NCBI GenBank assembly: GCA_913057905.1
Contig: CAJXPB010000001.1
Location: forward strand, 1,364,001-1,428,000
Source: an uncultured Pseudomonadota bacterium
Lineage (GTDB): Bacteria; Myxococcota_A; Bradymonadia; Bradymonadales; Bradymonadaceae
Direction of reading: 5' to 3'
DNA length: 64,000 bases
Shown here: positions 9,071 to 20,097 of the stretch, piece by piece
Layout of the letters: every line of letters starts with the position of its first letter
Position numbering within the stretch: position 1 is the stretch's first letter
Notes under the pieces: generated by a model
The model's database searches: none
What the model was told of the DNA's origin: nothing
The model's input: the letters and a program-made list of their open reading frames with translations, nothing else
Position numbers and translations under genes: made by a program

Positions 9071-10069
9071 TCAGTTGATGGTCGCCGCGCAGCCGCCACC
9101 GCCGGACCCGCGGTGAGCCGCTCGTCTCTGCTGGTCGCTGCGCAGCGAACGTAGCGCGTGGCCGAGCTCTTCGGTGCACCGGTGATGGGTCATCTCCACC
9201 GGCATCGCCTCCTGGCAGACCGCATCGATGTTGACGCCGTGGAACCGGTTGTCGAGCTGTCGAACCACGCGGCGCAACAACTTGTCACCCGAAGTGGCGT
9301 CGCTGGAGGCCGAAAGTCGGTCGTGTCGATCGGAGCTGTCAGCCCTCTCGAAGAGGACGGCTGCACCGGCGATCTCGGTCATCGTCTTCCAGTCGGCGAT
9401 GTCGAGTCTGTCCAGACAGTGCTCGTAGCGCGCTCGCAGGGAATTGAAGTTGCGCAGGGCCTGAAATTTGCGCACACCGTCGGACTGGTTTGACTGTGCG
9501 TATTCTACCCAGAGTCCGGTGTGGATGTAGGCACACGTGTTGGGCGACTTATTGAGGGCTTTGGTGTAGAGGTCACGGGCCTCGTCCATCGACACTTCCC
9601 TGGGAGCCCAGAGCCCGGCCCACGCCAGGTTGTTGTGGAGGACGCCACTGAAGGGGGAATCGATCCGGTCGAGTCCGGTCCGCAAGGTGTCGATCGCCTG
9701 CTCGTGGCGGTCCAAGGCTATCTGGTGATAGCCCTTCATGTTGGTCAGAAACTCCGAGCGCGGATACGCATCGAGTCCCTGACCTGCGACTTTGACCGTC
9801 AGGCGCGAATGCCCGTGTTTCTCGAAGCACGTCGCATACCGTGCCCAGTCGGCCTCGGACCACTGCGACTGATCGCCGAGTGCGTCACGTAAGCCTTCGC
9901 AGGCATGGACAACGGGGCTGGCCTCAGATGTCCGCTCGGCCTTGCGGTCGCACTCACCGGTCGTCGACAGGTAGGCCACAGTCCCGACGGCCGAAAATGC
10001 GAGCAGTGAAACGGCTGCCACCGTCGCCGGAGCAGCACTCGAAAAGATAGTTCGTGGTGTGATCGCCAT
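9071..10069 (-). CDS. Single-pass membrane protein with TPR-like helical repeats
   Basis: 332 residues from ATG 10069 (GAGG just upstream; the 42-codon upstream extension is rejected). An N-terminal membrane anchor (PATVAAVSLLAFSAVGTVAYL) puts the rest in the periplasm. Residues about 75-190 read as helical pairs of the TPR/SEL1 type (LDAYPRSEFLTNMKGYHQIA, DRHEQAIDTLRTGLDRI, EARDLYTKALNKSPNTCAYI). Six or more cysteines and a Gly-rich C-terminus (HRGSGGGGCAATIN) are unusual. The minus-strand sequence at 10232-10260 (TTGAAT, 17 bp, TAATCT) is a weak promoter candidate. TPRs mediate protein contacts; the partner is unknown. Confidence 0.65.
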   Translation of the reverse strand: MAITPRTIFSSAAPATVAAVSLLAFSAVGTVAYLSTTGECDRKAERTSEASPVVHACEGLRDALGDQSQWSEADWARYATCFEKHGHSRLTVKVAGQGLDAYPRSEFLTNMKGYHQIALDRHEQAIDTLRTGLDRIDSPFSGVLHNNLAWAGLWAPREVSMDEARDLYTKALNKSPNTCAYIHTGLWVEYAQSNQSDGVRKFQALRNFNSLRARYEHCLDRLDIADWKTMTEIAGAAVLFERADSSDRHDRLSASSDATSGDKLLRRVVRQLDNRFHGVNIDAVCQEAMPVEMTHHRCTEELGHALRSLRSDQQRRAAHRGSGGGGCAATIN

Positions 10070-10293
10070 GGTCCTCTTCCTCGTCCTGCTGAAGTCGCCC
10101 GTGAACCGGCAAAAGCCTCCGCAATCGAGGAACGTCCGAGAGCGCGGTGGATATTCCGACAGGGTCAGAATCTCATCCAAACAGCGAGGCAGCATCAGTG
10201 GCCCACTCGCGCGCGCCGTTCCCGCTTTTTTAGATTACATTTTCCCCTTCAGAGATTCAACTTCAATCCGATTTTGACGACGACTCCTCGGGA

Positions 10294-10647
10294 TTATCCC
10301 GGCGGCCAGGAGAAGGAGCGTCCGCCGAGAATGTGGATGTGGAGATGGAAGACCGATTGTCCGACGCCCTCGCCGTTGTTGACGACCAGTCGAAATCCGT
10401 CCTCTTCAAGCCCCTCTTCTTCGGCGATATCTCGAGCCGTCAGCATCAGCTTGCCCAGCAGGGCCTGATGGTCGTCCTCGGCGTCGAACAGATTGACGAC
10501 GTGCTGCTTCGGGATGACCAGAATATGGGTCGGCGCCACCGGGTTGGCATCCCGAAAGGCGAGGGTATCGTCGTCTTCATAGACGACATCCGCGTCGACC
10601 TCGCCACGAATGATCTTACCGAAGATCGTCTGGTTTTTCTCAGTCAT
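10294..10647 (-). CDS. HIT-family nucleotide hydrolase (HINT/PKCI-like)
   Basis: 117 residues, the full length of a HINT protein. The histidine triad HLHIHILGG is near the C-terminus, preceded by the family's TIFGKIIRGEVDADVVYEDD and HILVIPKQHV. These enzymes cleave AMP from aminoacyl- or lysyl-AMP-type substrates and are cytosolic. It stands alone on the minus strand, divergent from the M48 lipoprotein gene. Confidence 0.93.
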   Translation of the reverse strand: MTEKNQTIFGKIIRGEVDADVVYEDDDTLAFRDANPVAPTHILVIPKQHVVNLFDAEDDHQALLGKLMLTARDIAEEEGLEEDGFRLVVNNGEGVGQSVFHLHIHILGGRSFSWPPG

Positions 10648-10816
10648 GATTGTCTCACCGGGTTGGTTGCCAGTTCAGCCTGTCGATGTGCGTCACCATA
10701 TCGTCGGGACGCCGCCGCGCCAATCATCGCTTGACTCAGCGCCTCGCTGGAATCACTTTTCACCCAGGATTTCCTTCCGCCGCGACCCGTCGTTCTAAAG
10801 TATCCGGGAGCCTTCG

Positions 10817-11644
10817 ATGACCAACCGCTTCGCCGTTGTCCTGACATTCGTCTTCAGTCTCGGCCTTGCGACTACCTCAGGTTGCGCGACGGGAGGATCC
10901 GTCGGCGATCGTGCCAATCGAGCTGCAGCGGATGTCCTTCTGCCGCCCCGGCAAGAGGAGGATCTCGGCTCGAACTTCTCCGAGCAGATCGCCTCGGAGG
11001 TCAGCTTTCATCCAAGCGAATCGGTGCAGTCGTATGTGAACGAGCTCGGAGCTCTGGCTGTTGAATCAGCCCGCTCTCGAGGAGACGTTCCGTCGGGCAT
11101 CAACTTTGAGTTTCGAGTCATCGACAACGACGAGACGATCAACGCCTTCGCCGGTCCCGGCGGCCAGATATACGTATACACGGGCCTGTTGAAGCGGGCT
11201 GGATCCGCCGCCGAAGTCCTCTCAGTTCTCTGCCACGAAGTTGCCCACGTCACCGAACGCCATATCGCGGAACGCCTCGTGGCGATCTACGGCCTGGAAG
11301 CGCTCAAGCGTGCCGCTCTCGGCGACAACCCCGGCATGTTGGGCAATCTGGTCACGTCGGCCGCCGCCCAGGGGTTCATGCTCAAGTACAGCCGCTCCCA
11401 TGAAACGGAAGCCGACGAGACGGGACTGACCTACATGCTCGGCACCGGGTACGACCCACGCGGTTTCATCCAGTTCTTCGAGTTGATCCAGCAGCAGAGC
11501 GGCCCCCGCCCCCCGCAATTTCTCTCGAGTCATCCGTTTCCCGAGGACCGAATCGCCAACATTCGAAAGCGACTTGAAGGACGTGGAAATCTCTCCGACA
11601 CGTCCGGCGCGGAGCGCCACAAGCAGATCCTGCAGTCGTTGTAG
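10817..11644 (+). CDS. M48-family metalloprotease lipoprotein (LoiP/YggG-like)
   Basis: 275 residues. An N-terminal lipoprotein signal ends in the lipobox TSGC, with Cys lipidated. The zinc motif is HEVAH (about H140-H144) in VLCHEVAHVTERH, with the third ligand in the downstream SHETEADETG segment. INAFAGPGGQIYVYTG is the M48 substrate-cleft signature. It probably acts in the periplasm on damaged envelope proteins, as YggG/LoiP and BepA do. The start has GGGAG 6 nt upstream. Its TAG stop directly abuts the stop of dtd on the other strand (0 bp between). Confidence 0.9.
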   Translation: MTNRFAVVLTFVFSLGLATTSGCATGGSVGDRANRAAADVLLPPRQEEDLGSNFSEQIASEVSFHPSESVQSYVNELGALAVESARSRGDVPSGINFEFRVIDNDETINAFAGPGGQIYVYTGLLKRAGSAAEVLSVLCHEVAHVTERHIAERLVAIYGLEALKRAALGDNPGMLGNLVTSAAAQGFMLKYSRSHETEADETGLTYMLGTGYDPRGFIQFFELIQQQSGPRPPQFLSSHPFPEDRIANIRKRLEGRGNLSDTSGAERHKQILQSL

Positions 11645-12091
11645 TTACCGTCGGCTGTCGAGCCAGATCGTCACCGGGCCTCGGTTGGTGAGCTCAACGT
11701 CCATTGCCGCGCCGAACACGCCCTCTTCGACCGTATCGACCCCCGCTGCCCGTAGTCCCTCGGCGTATCGGTTACAGGCTTCCTCGGCCGGCCCGGGATC
11801 CATCGCCTCGAAGAAACTCGGGCGGCGGCCATCATCTACATTGGCGTAGAGGGTAAACTGAGGGACGACGAGCACATCGCCGCCCGTCTCGAGCACGGAC
11901 CGGTTCATCTTGCCCTCCGGCCCCTCGAAGACCCTGAGATGGGCCGTCTTGTCGATGCAGTATTCGAGATCATCTGCGTCATCGCCCTCCCCCGCCGCAG
12001 CGAGCGCAACGAGCCCCCCGTCTATGGAGGCGACGATCTCGTCGTCGAGGCTCACGCTGGCTCGACTCACCCTCTGAAGAAGTACTCGCAT
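11645..12091 (-). CDS. dtd: D-aminoacyl-tRNA deacylase
   Basis: 148 residues, normal length. Removes D-amino acids wrongly attached to tRNA (and Gly from tRNA-Ala). The start MRVLLQRVSRASV is standard; the Gly-Pro motif TNRGPVTIW near the end fits NxGPxT. The first catalytic-pocket motif is PQFTLYA where E. coli and most DTDs have SQFTL, so Ser is replaced by Pro. A good Shine-Dalgarno (GAGGAGA) precedes ATG 12091. It is tail-to-tail with the M48 gene. Confidence 0.93.
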   Translation of the reverse strand: MRVLLQRVSRASVSLDDEIVASIDGGLVALAAAGEGDDADDLEYCIDKTAHLRVFEGPEGKMNRSVLETGGDVLVVPQFTLYANVDDGRRPSFFEAMDPGPAEEACNRYAEGLRAAGVDTVEEGVFGAAMDVELTNRGPVTIWLDSRR

Positions 12092-12418
12092 GACAGTCGG
12101 TCTCCTCTGAAATCATGTCAGTGGTTGGCGCAGCGTGTAGAGTAGCACCCTGGTGTCAGCGTCCAAGTTCAGACGATCGACGGCGATCGCCGACGCGCGA
12201 TCGGAGTTCGATCGATATGCCGCGGCTGCGCTTCCATCCGCTCTGGCCGCCGCGGACGCCCGGAGGAAGCAAGCCGAGAGGTCGCCCCGAAACCCACTCG
12301 GTTTCTTGCGGATCTCCACAGTCCTTCTACCGTAGGTCGGCCCGGCCGGCGCGGCTGGCCGGCACTCATCAATCAGACCTGTTCACCGATCCGACCCCCG
12401 ACCGACTGGCTGTTCTCA
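12092..12418. other. Divergent intergenic region, no gene seen
   Basis: 327 bp between the start of dtd and the start of the unknown gene at 12419, so it should hold two outward promoters. It is GC-rich; short open frames on both strands have no recognisable protein. An imperfect GC hairpin (CCGGCC / GGCCGG) lies near 12341-12361. I saw no convincing sigma-70 box or operator. Confidence 0.4.
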
Positions 12419-13129
12419 ATGACCGACACCGACGTACACCGATGGCAACTCATTGACGAGAAAGGGCGCCGAGACTTCCTGGTAAATCGACGCACGGGCT
12501 CCGTAACTTCCGAGCACAACATCCCGCACGATCACTCGAACTGGCCTCCCTTCACCCAGCTAGCACTCCGGGCCGACATCGATGCCGTCAGCCGTGGCGT
12601 CGATCCCGTGGCAGAAGAATTCAATCGCGACTGCCGTACGCTCCAGGCTCCAACGCGGGAGCAAGCGCATACCCTTCAGCTCGCCAGATCCGACGGCCTG
12701 ACCCTGTTGGCTGAACCGTCGATTGACTTCGAAGAGCGGTTCGTCACCGCCGCCTCCTCGGAGGCACTGGTCGAACAGCTCCAGATAGACGGGCTTCACT
12801 TTGGCTTCGACCCCTCCAGCGACACACTCCACCTGACACGGTTTATCGAGGGATATCCCGATTTCACGTGGTGTGATTCCCTGCGCCCGGGCCCGAGTTT
12901 CGCTCTCGTCTTCCACGAGGACGGCCGGTGTACCGAAGAGGACCCCCGCCGCTTTGCACGGCGACATCTCGGGCTTCAGGGAGACACCGATACCCTTGAT
13001 CGGCGAGCCTTCCTATTGAGTATCCTGCACGACTTCGGCCTCGAGGCCGTCGACCCCGACTTTGCCGACACCGTTCCCGACCGTCAGTTCGCCATCGGCG
13101 AGCGCGCTCCGCGGGCCGAGACGCAATAG
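12419..13129 (+). CDS. Conserved-looking soluble protein of unknown function
   Basis: 236 residues with GC-rich codon third positions like its neighbours, so it is probably real. It starts MTDTDVHRWQLIDEKGRRDF and has no signal peptide or membrane segment. It is acidic, with an aromatic-rich middle (GYPDFTWCDSLRPGPSFALV) and a helical C-terminus (LDRRAFLLSILHDFGL). No family recognised. The ribosome-binding site before ATG 12419 is weak. Convergent with the PEGA lipoprotein gene (6 bp between stops). Confidence 0.55.
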   Translation: MTDTDVHRWQLIDEKGRRDFLVNRRTGSVTSEHNIPHDHSNWPPFTQLALRADIDAVSRGVDPVAEEFNRDCRTLQAPTREQAHTLQLARSDGLTLLAEPSIDFEERFVTAASSEALVEQLQIDGLHFGFDPSSDTLHLTRFIEGYPDFTWCDSLRPGPSFALVFHEDGRCTEEDPRRFARRHLGLQGDTDTLDRRAFLLSILHDFGLEAVDPDFADTVPDRQFAIGERAPRAETQ

Positions 13130-13135
13130 TCCCCG

Positions 13136-13606
13136 TCAGCGGCACGACGCGCCGATGCGCTTCGTCGGATCTGACGCAGAGGCAAGCGACCGGTTTTCGG
13201 GGGCCTTAAAGAGCCCCTTCAGCCAGACGGAAACCTTATCCAATTGCACCGAAATCGAGTTTCGGTCCAGCTTGTACCACGCACCAGTCACGGCATCGAC
13301 GACCACGGGGATGATCCCGAGCAGCACATCCAAGACGACCCAACCAGCCCCGATGCTGTGCCCGATGGACACATGACGCTCCTCATACCCCTTCTTTTTG
13401 AAGGTGAAGTCGTACGTCTCCTTTGATTCGAGAGAGAGCGTCATGGGCGTGGTTCCTTTCGGACTGCCATTTACGACGACCTCTGCGCCAGATGGGGAGG
13501 ACTCTACCTTCACGTCTTCGCTGGCACCCTTAAACACTGCGGCGCAGCCAGAGACATGCGCCAGAAAAACAAATGCGGTGACGAATGCTGTCACTCTGTA
13601 GTTCAT
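13136..13606 (-). CDS. PEGA-domain lipoprotein
   Basis: 156 residues. The signal peptide ends in the lipobox HVSGC, so it is lipid-anchored. A PEGA domain follows (VESSPSGAEVVVNGSPKGTT, then DFTFKKKGYEER). A hydrophobic GWVVLDVLLGIIPVVVDAV segment and a DxxTGAWY turn follow, a common arrangement in short bacterial PEGA lipoproteins. Its codon use is more AT-rich than flanking genes. Likely sits at the cell surface or on the inner face of the outer membrane; the role is structural or unknown. Confidence 0.75.
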   Translation of the reverse strand: MNYRVTAFVTAFVFLAHVSGCAAVFKGASEDVKVESSPSGAEVVVNGSPKGTTPMTLSLESKETYDFTFKKKGYEERHVSIGHSIGAGWVVLDVLLGIIPVVVDAVTGAWYKLDRNSISVQLDKVSVWLKGLFKAPENRSLASASDPTKRIGASCR

Positions 13607-13654
13607 GGGGCGTCCCCGTTCGTAGTCACGACAGATTTCAGTGTAGTCGGCAAA

Positions 13655-16234
13655 TTATCGATTCTTGCCTGAGGTGTAAAGAGTTTCCCGGTGCATATGA
13701 GCCCTCACCGTCCAGCGGCCGTCCGGGCGAACCCGGGTTCGCACCAGACCCAGTCGGGCTACCTGGAAGACCGGAATCTGCCGAGTCCGATAGCGTCGGA
13801 GGATCGACGGATCCGGATGTCCAAAGGGGCTGTCGCGACCGGCGGACACGACGGCGACTCGCGGGCGTGCGGCGTCCAGAAGAGTTGAAGAACTCGAGGT
13901 CTTCGAGCCGTGATGGGGAACGGTCATCCAGTCGACCGGCGACAGGACGGGCGCAAGCCAGCGTTCCGAGGCGAGTTCGATATCGCCGGACACCAGGAAG
14001 CGGCGCCGTCGGTACTCGAGCGTCGTCACCAGACTCGCGTTGTTGTCGCTGAGTGCCCAGTGGCCTGCTGACTCGAGCGCGGGCGCCGCTCGGGCGATCT
14101 CCACAGACACGCCCCCGACGTGGAACTCCATGCGTGTTCCCGGAGTGATGGACCAGACCGTACCGCCGTCGTCTCGTACGTCGTCGGCGAGTGATCGAAT
14201 CAGCCTCGATCCCTCGGAGCCGTCGACCACGATTCGGCGAGGCCGGAGCCGCTCGACGACAGCACGGAGTCCGCCGATGTGGTCGACGTCAGCATGGGTG
14301 GCGACCACCCAGTCGACGACGCCCACACCATGGCGGCGCAGGTGAGGGACGACGACGCTGCGTCCGGGGTCTCGCCCAAACCGACTGCCGCCGGCGTCTA
14401 TCAGCATCACCTCGCCGCCCGGACTGCGCATCAGGACGGACTCGCCCTGCCCGACCGGCAAGACATCGATGAGCATCTCGCCTCCCGGCCACCGGTGCCA
14501 TACCTCGGCAATTGTCAGCCCTCCAGCTACGAGCAGACATCCGATCACCACGGGTCGTCGTCGCCACCTTGAGGCCGAAAAAATGACCACTCCGACACAG
14601 ATCATGAAGGTTACCCACGGCGGCGGAACGCCCGGGACGATCGTCGCAAACCTGATGTGACCGATCGAGCCCAGATACTCCGACAGACGTACCATTCCGC
14701 GACCGGCCAGCCAGAGGAGGGGCGCACCGGCCCCCGGGGAGACGGCAGTTAATGCTGATCCAGCGAAGACGGCGGGGAACACCGTGACACTGACCAGGGG
14801 TGTGACCACCAGATTCACCGGCACACCGGCCAGAGAGACGGTCCCGAAATGGACCAGGGTCACCGGCCAGGTCGACAGGCTGGCCACGAGCGAGACGCCG
14901 ACGGACTGCCCCGTGTGCCGAACCCACGTTGGCAACCGGTACTCCCGGGACAGCGGCGATGCTGTCACACGCTTCAGAACCCCGGGAAGCCTCTCCAAGA
15001 AGAGGAGGATCGCGCCCGTAGCGGCGAAACTGAACTGAAAGCCGAGATCGGCGACGCTTCCCGGGCGCCATGCGACGATGATCAGAGCGGCGAGTCCCAG
15101 GCCAGAAAGCCCGGAGCCGGGTCGATAGAGTAGATGTGCGGCCACGACGGACGTAACCATCAGCCAGGCACGGACCGCCGACGTGGGAGCTCCGATTGCC
15201 GCCACGTACAGGCCCAACCCCAGGAGAACTCCGACTCCCGTGATACGTTTCCGACCGAAGCGGGCGGTCAAAGAGGGGATCAGACGACACATCGAGCCGC
15301 CGATCCACCAGAAGCCGGCGGCCAGTACAGCCAGATGGATCCCCGAGATGGCCAGGAGGTGCCCGGTCCCCGTCTCTCGAAAGGCTTCTTCAACGGGCTC
15401 GTTCAGGAACTGACGGTTTCCGGTGACGAGAGCCAGGACCACACCGGATTCAGGCCGTCCGATCGAGGTGAGGACGCGCTGCTGAAATCCCACCCGAAGT
15501 CGACTCAGACCCCGGCGAATCCAGACGTCGGGGTCGACAACGAAGGACCCGTGCAGATCGCCGACCGAATCTTCGACCCGCTCCCAGGGCCCTCGAGCGA
15601 CGGCCCGGAAGACGACTCCTCTGCGCAGCATTCGACCTCGACCATCCCATCCACCGGGAAGCATCTGCCTCGGGTAGGTCTCGACTGCCCCGTAGAACTC
15701 GACGAAATCTCCGGGTAAAGGTAATGAATCAACGATGGCGTCGGCCGGGAAGAAGACACGTGCGACCCACGGGACTGGGGTCTGCGAGGCGACCTCTTCG
15801 ATGGGGTTTCCGTCGGCGGCGATGAGCCGTAGTTCGACCGTCGAGCCGCGAGGCCCGATGTCAGGCCCCCGCAAAACTACGCCGGTATAGACGGCTTTTT
15901 TCCCTGAAGCGTAGCTCGGCCGGTCCGCCCAGGCCACCATGCTCCTCAGGTGCTGGTCGAGCCGCAAGCCCTCGGCGCCGGTCACGACAAACGCGACGGC
16001 CGCTCCGCATGCCACCACGGTCAGCACCTCGTCGAAGCGGTGCTTCAGGGTCGTTGCAGCTATCAGTCCCACGAGCACCGCGAGCCCGGCCCCAAGCTGC
16101 ACGATCGAGATCCACCCGAGAGTCGCCACCGCATGGTCCAGGTCCGCACTCGGGCTCGGCCTCCAGGCGACGCCACATCCCGCGCCCGCCACAAAGGACC
16201 CGACGAATCCGTACCAACGAATGGCCACACTCAC
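13655..16234 (-). CDS. comEC: ComEC/Rec2 DNA-uptake channel with C-terminal metallo-beta-lactamase domain
   Basis: 859 residues, typical ComEC length. N-terminal TM helices and an OB-like extracytoplasmic domain (about 95-250) come first. The competence domain begins near TGTGHLLAISGIHLAVLAAG and contains many TMs. A C-terminal metallo-beta-lactamase domain follows, with VLPVGQGESVLMRSPGGEV, LIDAGGSRFG, THADVDHIGG and VPHHGSKTSSSS. ComEC forms the inner-membrane pore that takes in single-stranded DNA in natural transformation. The first codon is uncertain: GTG 16234 or GTG 16228. Other competence genes are not in the window. Confidence 0.93.
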   Translation of the reverse strand: MSVAIRWYGFVGSFVAGAGCGVAWRPSPSADLDHAVATLGWISIVQLGAGLAVLVGLIAATTLKHRFDEVLTVVACGAAVAFVVTGAEGLRLDQHLRSMVAWADRPSYASGKKAVYTGVVLRGPDIGPRGSTVELRLIAADGNPIEEVASQTPVPWVARVFFPADAIVDSLPLPGDFVEFYGAVETYPRQMLPGGWDGRGRMLRRGVVFRAVARGPWERVEDSVGDLHGSFVVDPDVWIRRGLSRLRVGFQQRVLTSIGRPESGVVLALVTGNRQFLNEPVEEAFRETGTGHLLAISGIHLAVLAAGFWWIGGSMCRLIPSLTARFGRKRITGVGVLLGLGLYVAAIGAPTSAVRAWLMVTSVVAAHLLYRPGSGLSGLGLAALIIVAWRPGSVADLGFQFSFAATGAILLFLERLPGVLKRVTASPLSREYRLPTWVRHTGQSVGVSLVASLSTWPVTLVHFGTVSLAGVPVNLVVTPLVSVTVFPAVFAGSALTAVSPGAGAPLLWLAGRGMVRLSEYLGSIGHIRFATIVPGVPPPWVTFMICVGVVIFSASRWRRRPVVIGCLLVAGGLTIAEVWHRWPGGEMLIDVLPVGQGESVLMRSPGGEVMLIDAGGSRFGRDPGRSVVVPHLRRHGVGVVDWVVATHADVDHIGGLRAVVERLRPRRIVVDGSEGSRLIRSLADDVRDDGGTVWSITPGTRMEFHVGGVSVEIARAAPALESAGHWALSDNNASLVTTLEYRRRRFLVSGDIELASERWLAPVLSPVDWMTVPHHGSKTSSSSTLLDAARPRVAVVSAGRDSPFGHPDPSILRRYRTRQIPVFQVARLGLVRTRVRPDGRWTVRAHMHRETLYTSGKNR

Positions 16235-16806
16235 CCCTGGAGTCTCGCGAATCGCCCTTTCGGCCCTCTCTGAATAATTCTGACTACTCTTGGCCCTTCC
16301 GGCGTCTGCTCACTATTGTTTTCGACAGGTTGACCTGATCCGTTGCATCAACACAGCGAAAGCATGTGGTTTATCCACGACCCTCGGGGACTTTTTCACT
16401 CGATTTCCACGTGCTTTCCACAGATTTTCGGTCGTTTTCCACAGGCTGTGGACGAAATTCTTGAGGTGACACTTAAATGACACACCCTTGACACAGGCAA
16501 ATCCTTAATTCTTCCAGTGGCTTACAGATTTCAACGGTTCATGGGTGGCTAAACTGGTCCCGGAGCCGGGGGTTTGCCACAGCAGGTTGTGGAAAACCTG
16601 TGGCCACAGTGGACGTCGTGGTTCGGAGAGCCTGGAATTTGAATCGACGACCTCGTGTTTAGCTTGGCGGAGCCGCGCTGGAGCCAGCAGATTCGTCGCT
16701 ACCTCGGTTGCTTGCACCGAACCCTGCAACCTTCTAATAGTCAGCCGATGGTTGGCGGCGCCCTCAGCCGCACACGAGCTCGAATTCACGCCACGTTTGA
16801 GTGCTT
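16235..16806. other. Non-coding divergent gap with DnaA-box-like cluster; candidate replication origin or DnaA-regulated region
   Basis: 572 bp between comEC (minus) and secA (plus). It contains two exact TTWTNCACA sites, TTTTCCACA (16435-16443) and its reverse complement (16588-16596), plus one-mismatch sites TTATCCACG (16371-16379), CTTTCCACA (16414-16422) and TTTGCCACA (16573-16581), and weaker ones at 16403-16411 and 16447-16455. A palindrome CTGTGGCCACAG lies at 16598-16609. The 16380-16540 part is AT-rich. To the right every gene to 49.1 kb reads rightward. No dnaA gene is in view, so the origin assignment is an inference; promoters for comEC and secA must also lie here. Confidence 0.5.
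16467..16494. repeat. Three TGACAC direct repeats at exact 11-bp spacing
   Basis: TGACAC occurs at 16467-16472, 16478-16483 and 16489-16494, starts 11 bp apart, so all face the same side of the helix. They lie inside the AT-rich core between the two groups of DnaA-box-like sites. The last one overlaps a TTGACA that could be a -35 element for secA, but no good -10 is seen at 16-18 bp. Confidence 0.6.
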
Positions 16807-19671
<2,865 letters not shown>

Positions 19672-19704
19672 GTCCACTCCTCGATCGTCCGAGATGCCGT
19701 TCAC

Positions 19705-20061
19705 ATGCGCATATTCGTCGAACACCTGGAATTCGTCGGCCACCACGGCGTCTACGAAGAGGAGCGCCGCGAGGGTCGGCGATTTGCCGCCGACCTGTCG
19801 GTCGACGTCAATCGTCCTCCCGGCGCCCACACCGATGACATCGACGACACCCTGGACTACCGGGCCCTCGCCGAGGTCATCCTCGAGGTCGGAGAGGGGC
19901 CGAGCCGACACCTGATAGAGCGGCTCGCCTCGGAGATGCTCGACCAACTCTTCGAAGAGTACTCCGCGATACGCTCCGCCGAGCTGACGCTGCGCAAGTA
20001 CGCGACCGGCGTGCCGGGAGCACCCGAGAGTGTCGGGATCACGGTGACACGTCAGCGCTGA
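19705..20061 (+). CDS. folB: Dihydroneopterin aldolase
   Basis: 118 residues, normal FolB length. Converts dihydroneopterin to 6-hydroxymethyl-dihydropterin and glycolaldehyde in folate synthesis. Signatures: VEHLEFVGHHGVYEEER with the conserved GHHGV, DDTLDYRALAEVI, and LIERLASEML followed by the C-terminal strand LRKYATGVPGAPESVGI. The usual catalytic Lys region reads LRKYATG. It lies 33 bp after secA and 36 bp before the M50 gene. Confidence 0.92.
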   Translation: MRIFVEHLEFVGHHGVYEEERREGRRFAADLSVDVNRPPGAHTDDIDDTLDYRALAEVILEVGEGPSRHLIERLASEMLDQLFEEYSAIRSAELTLRKYATGVPGAPESVGITVTRQR

Positions 20062-20097
20062 CGCGACTCACCCTCCACATCCAATCTGGCATCCTCC

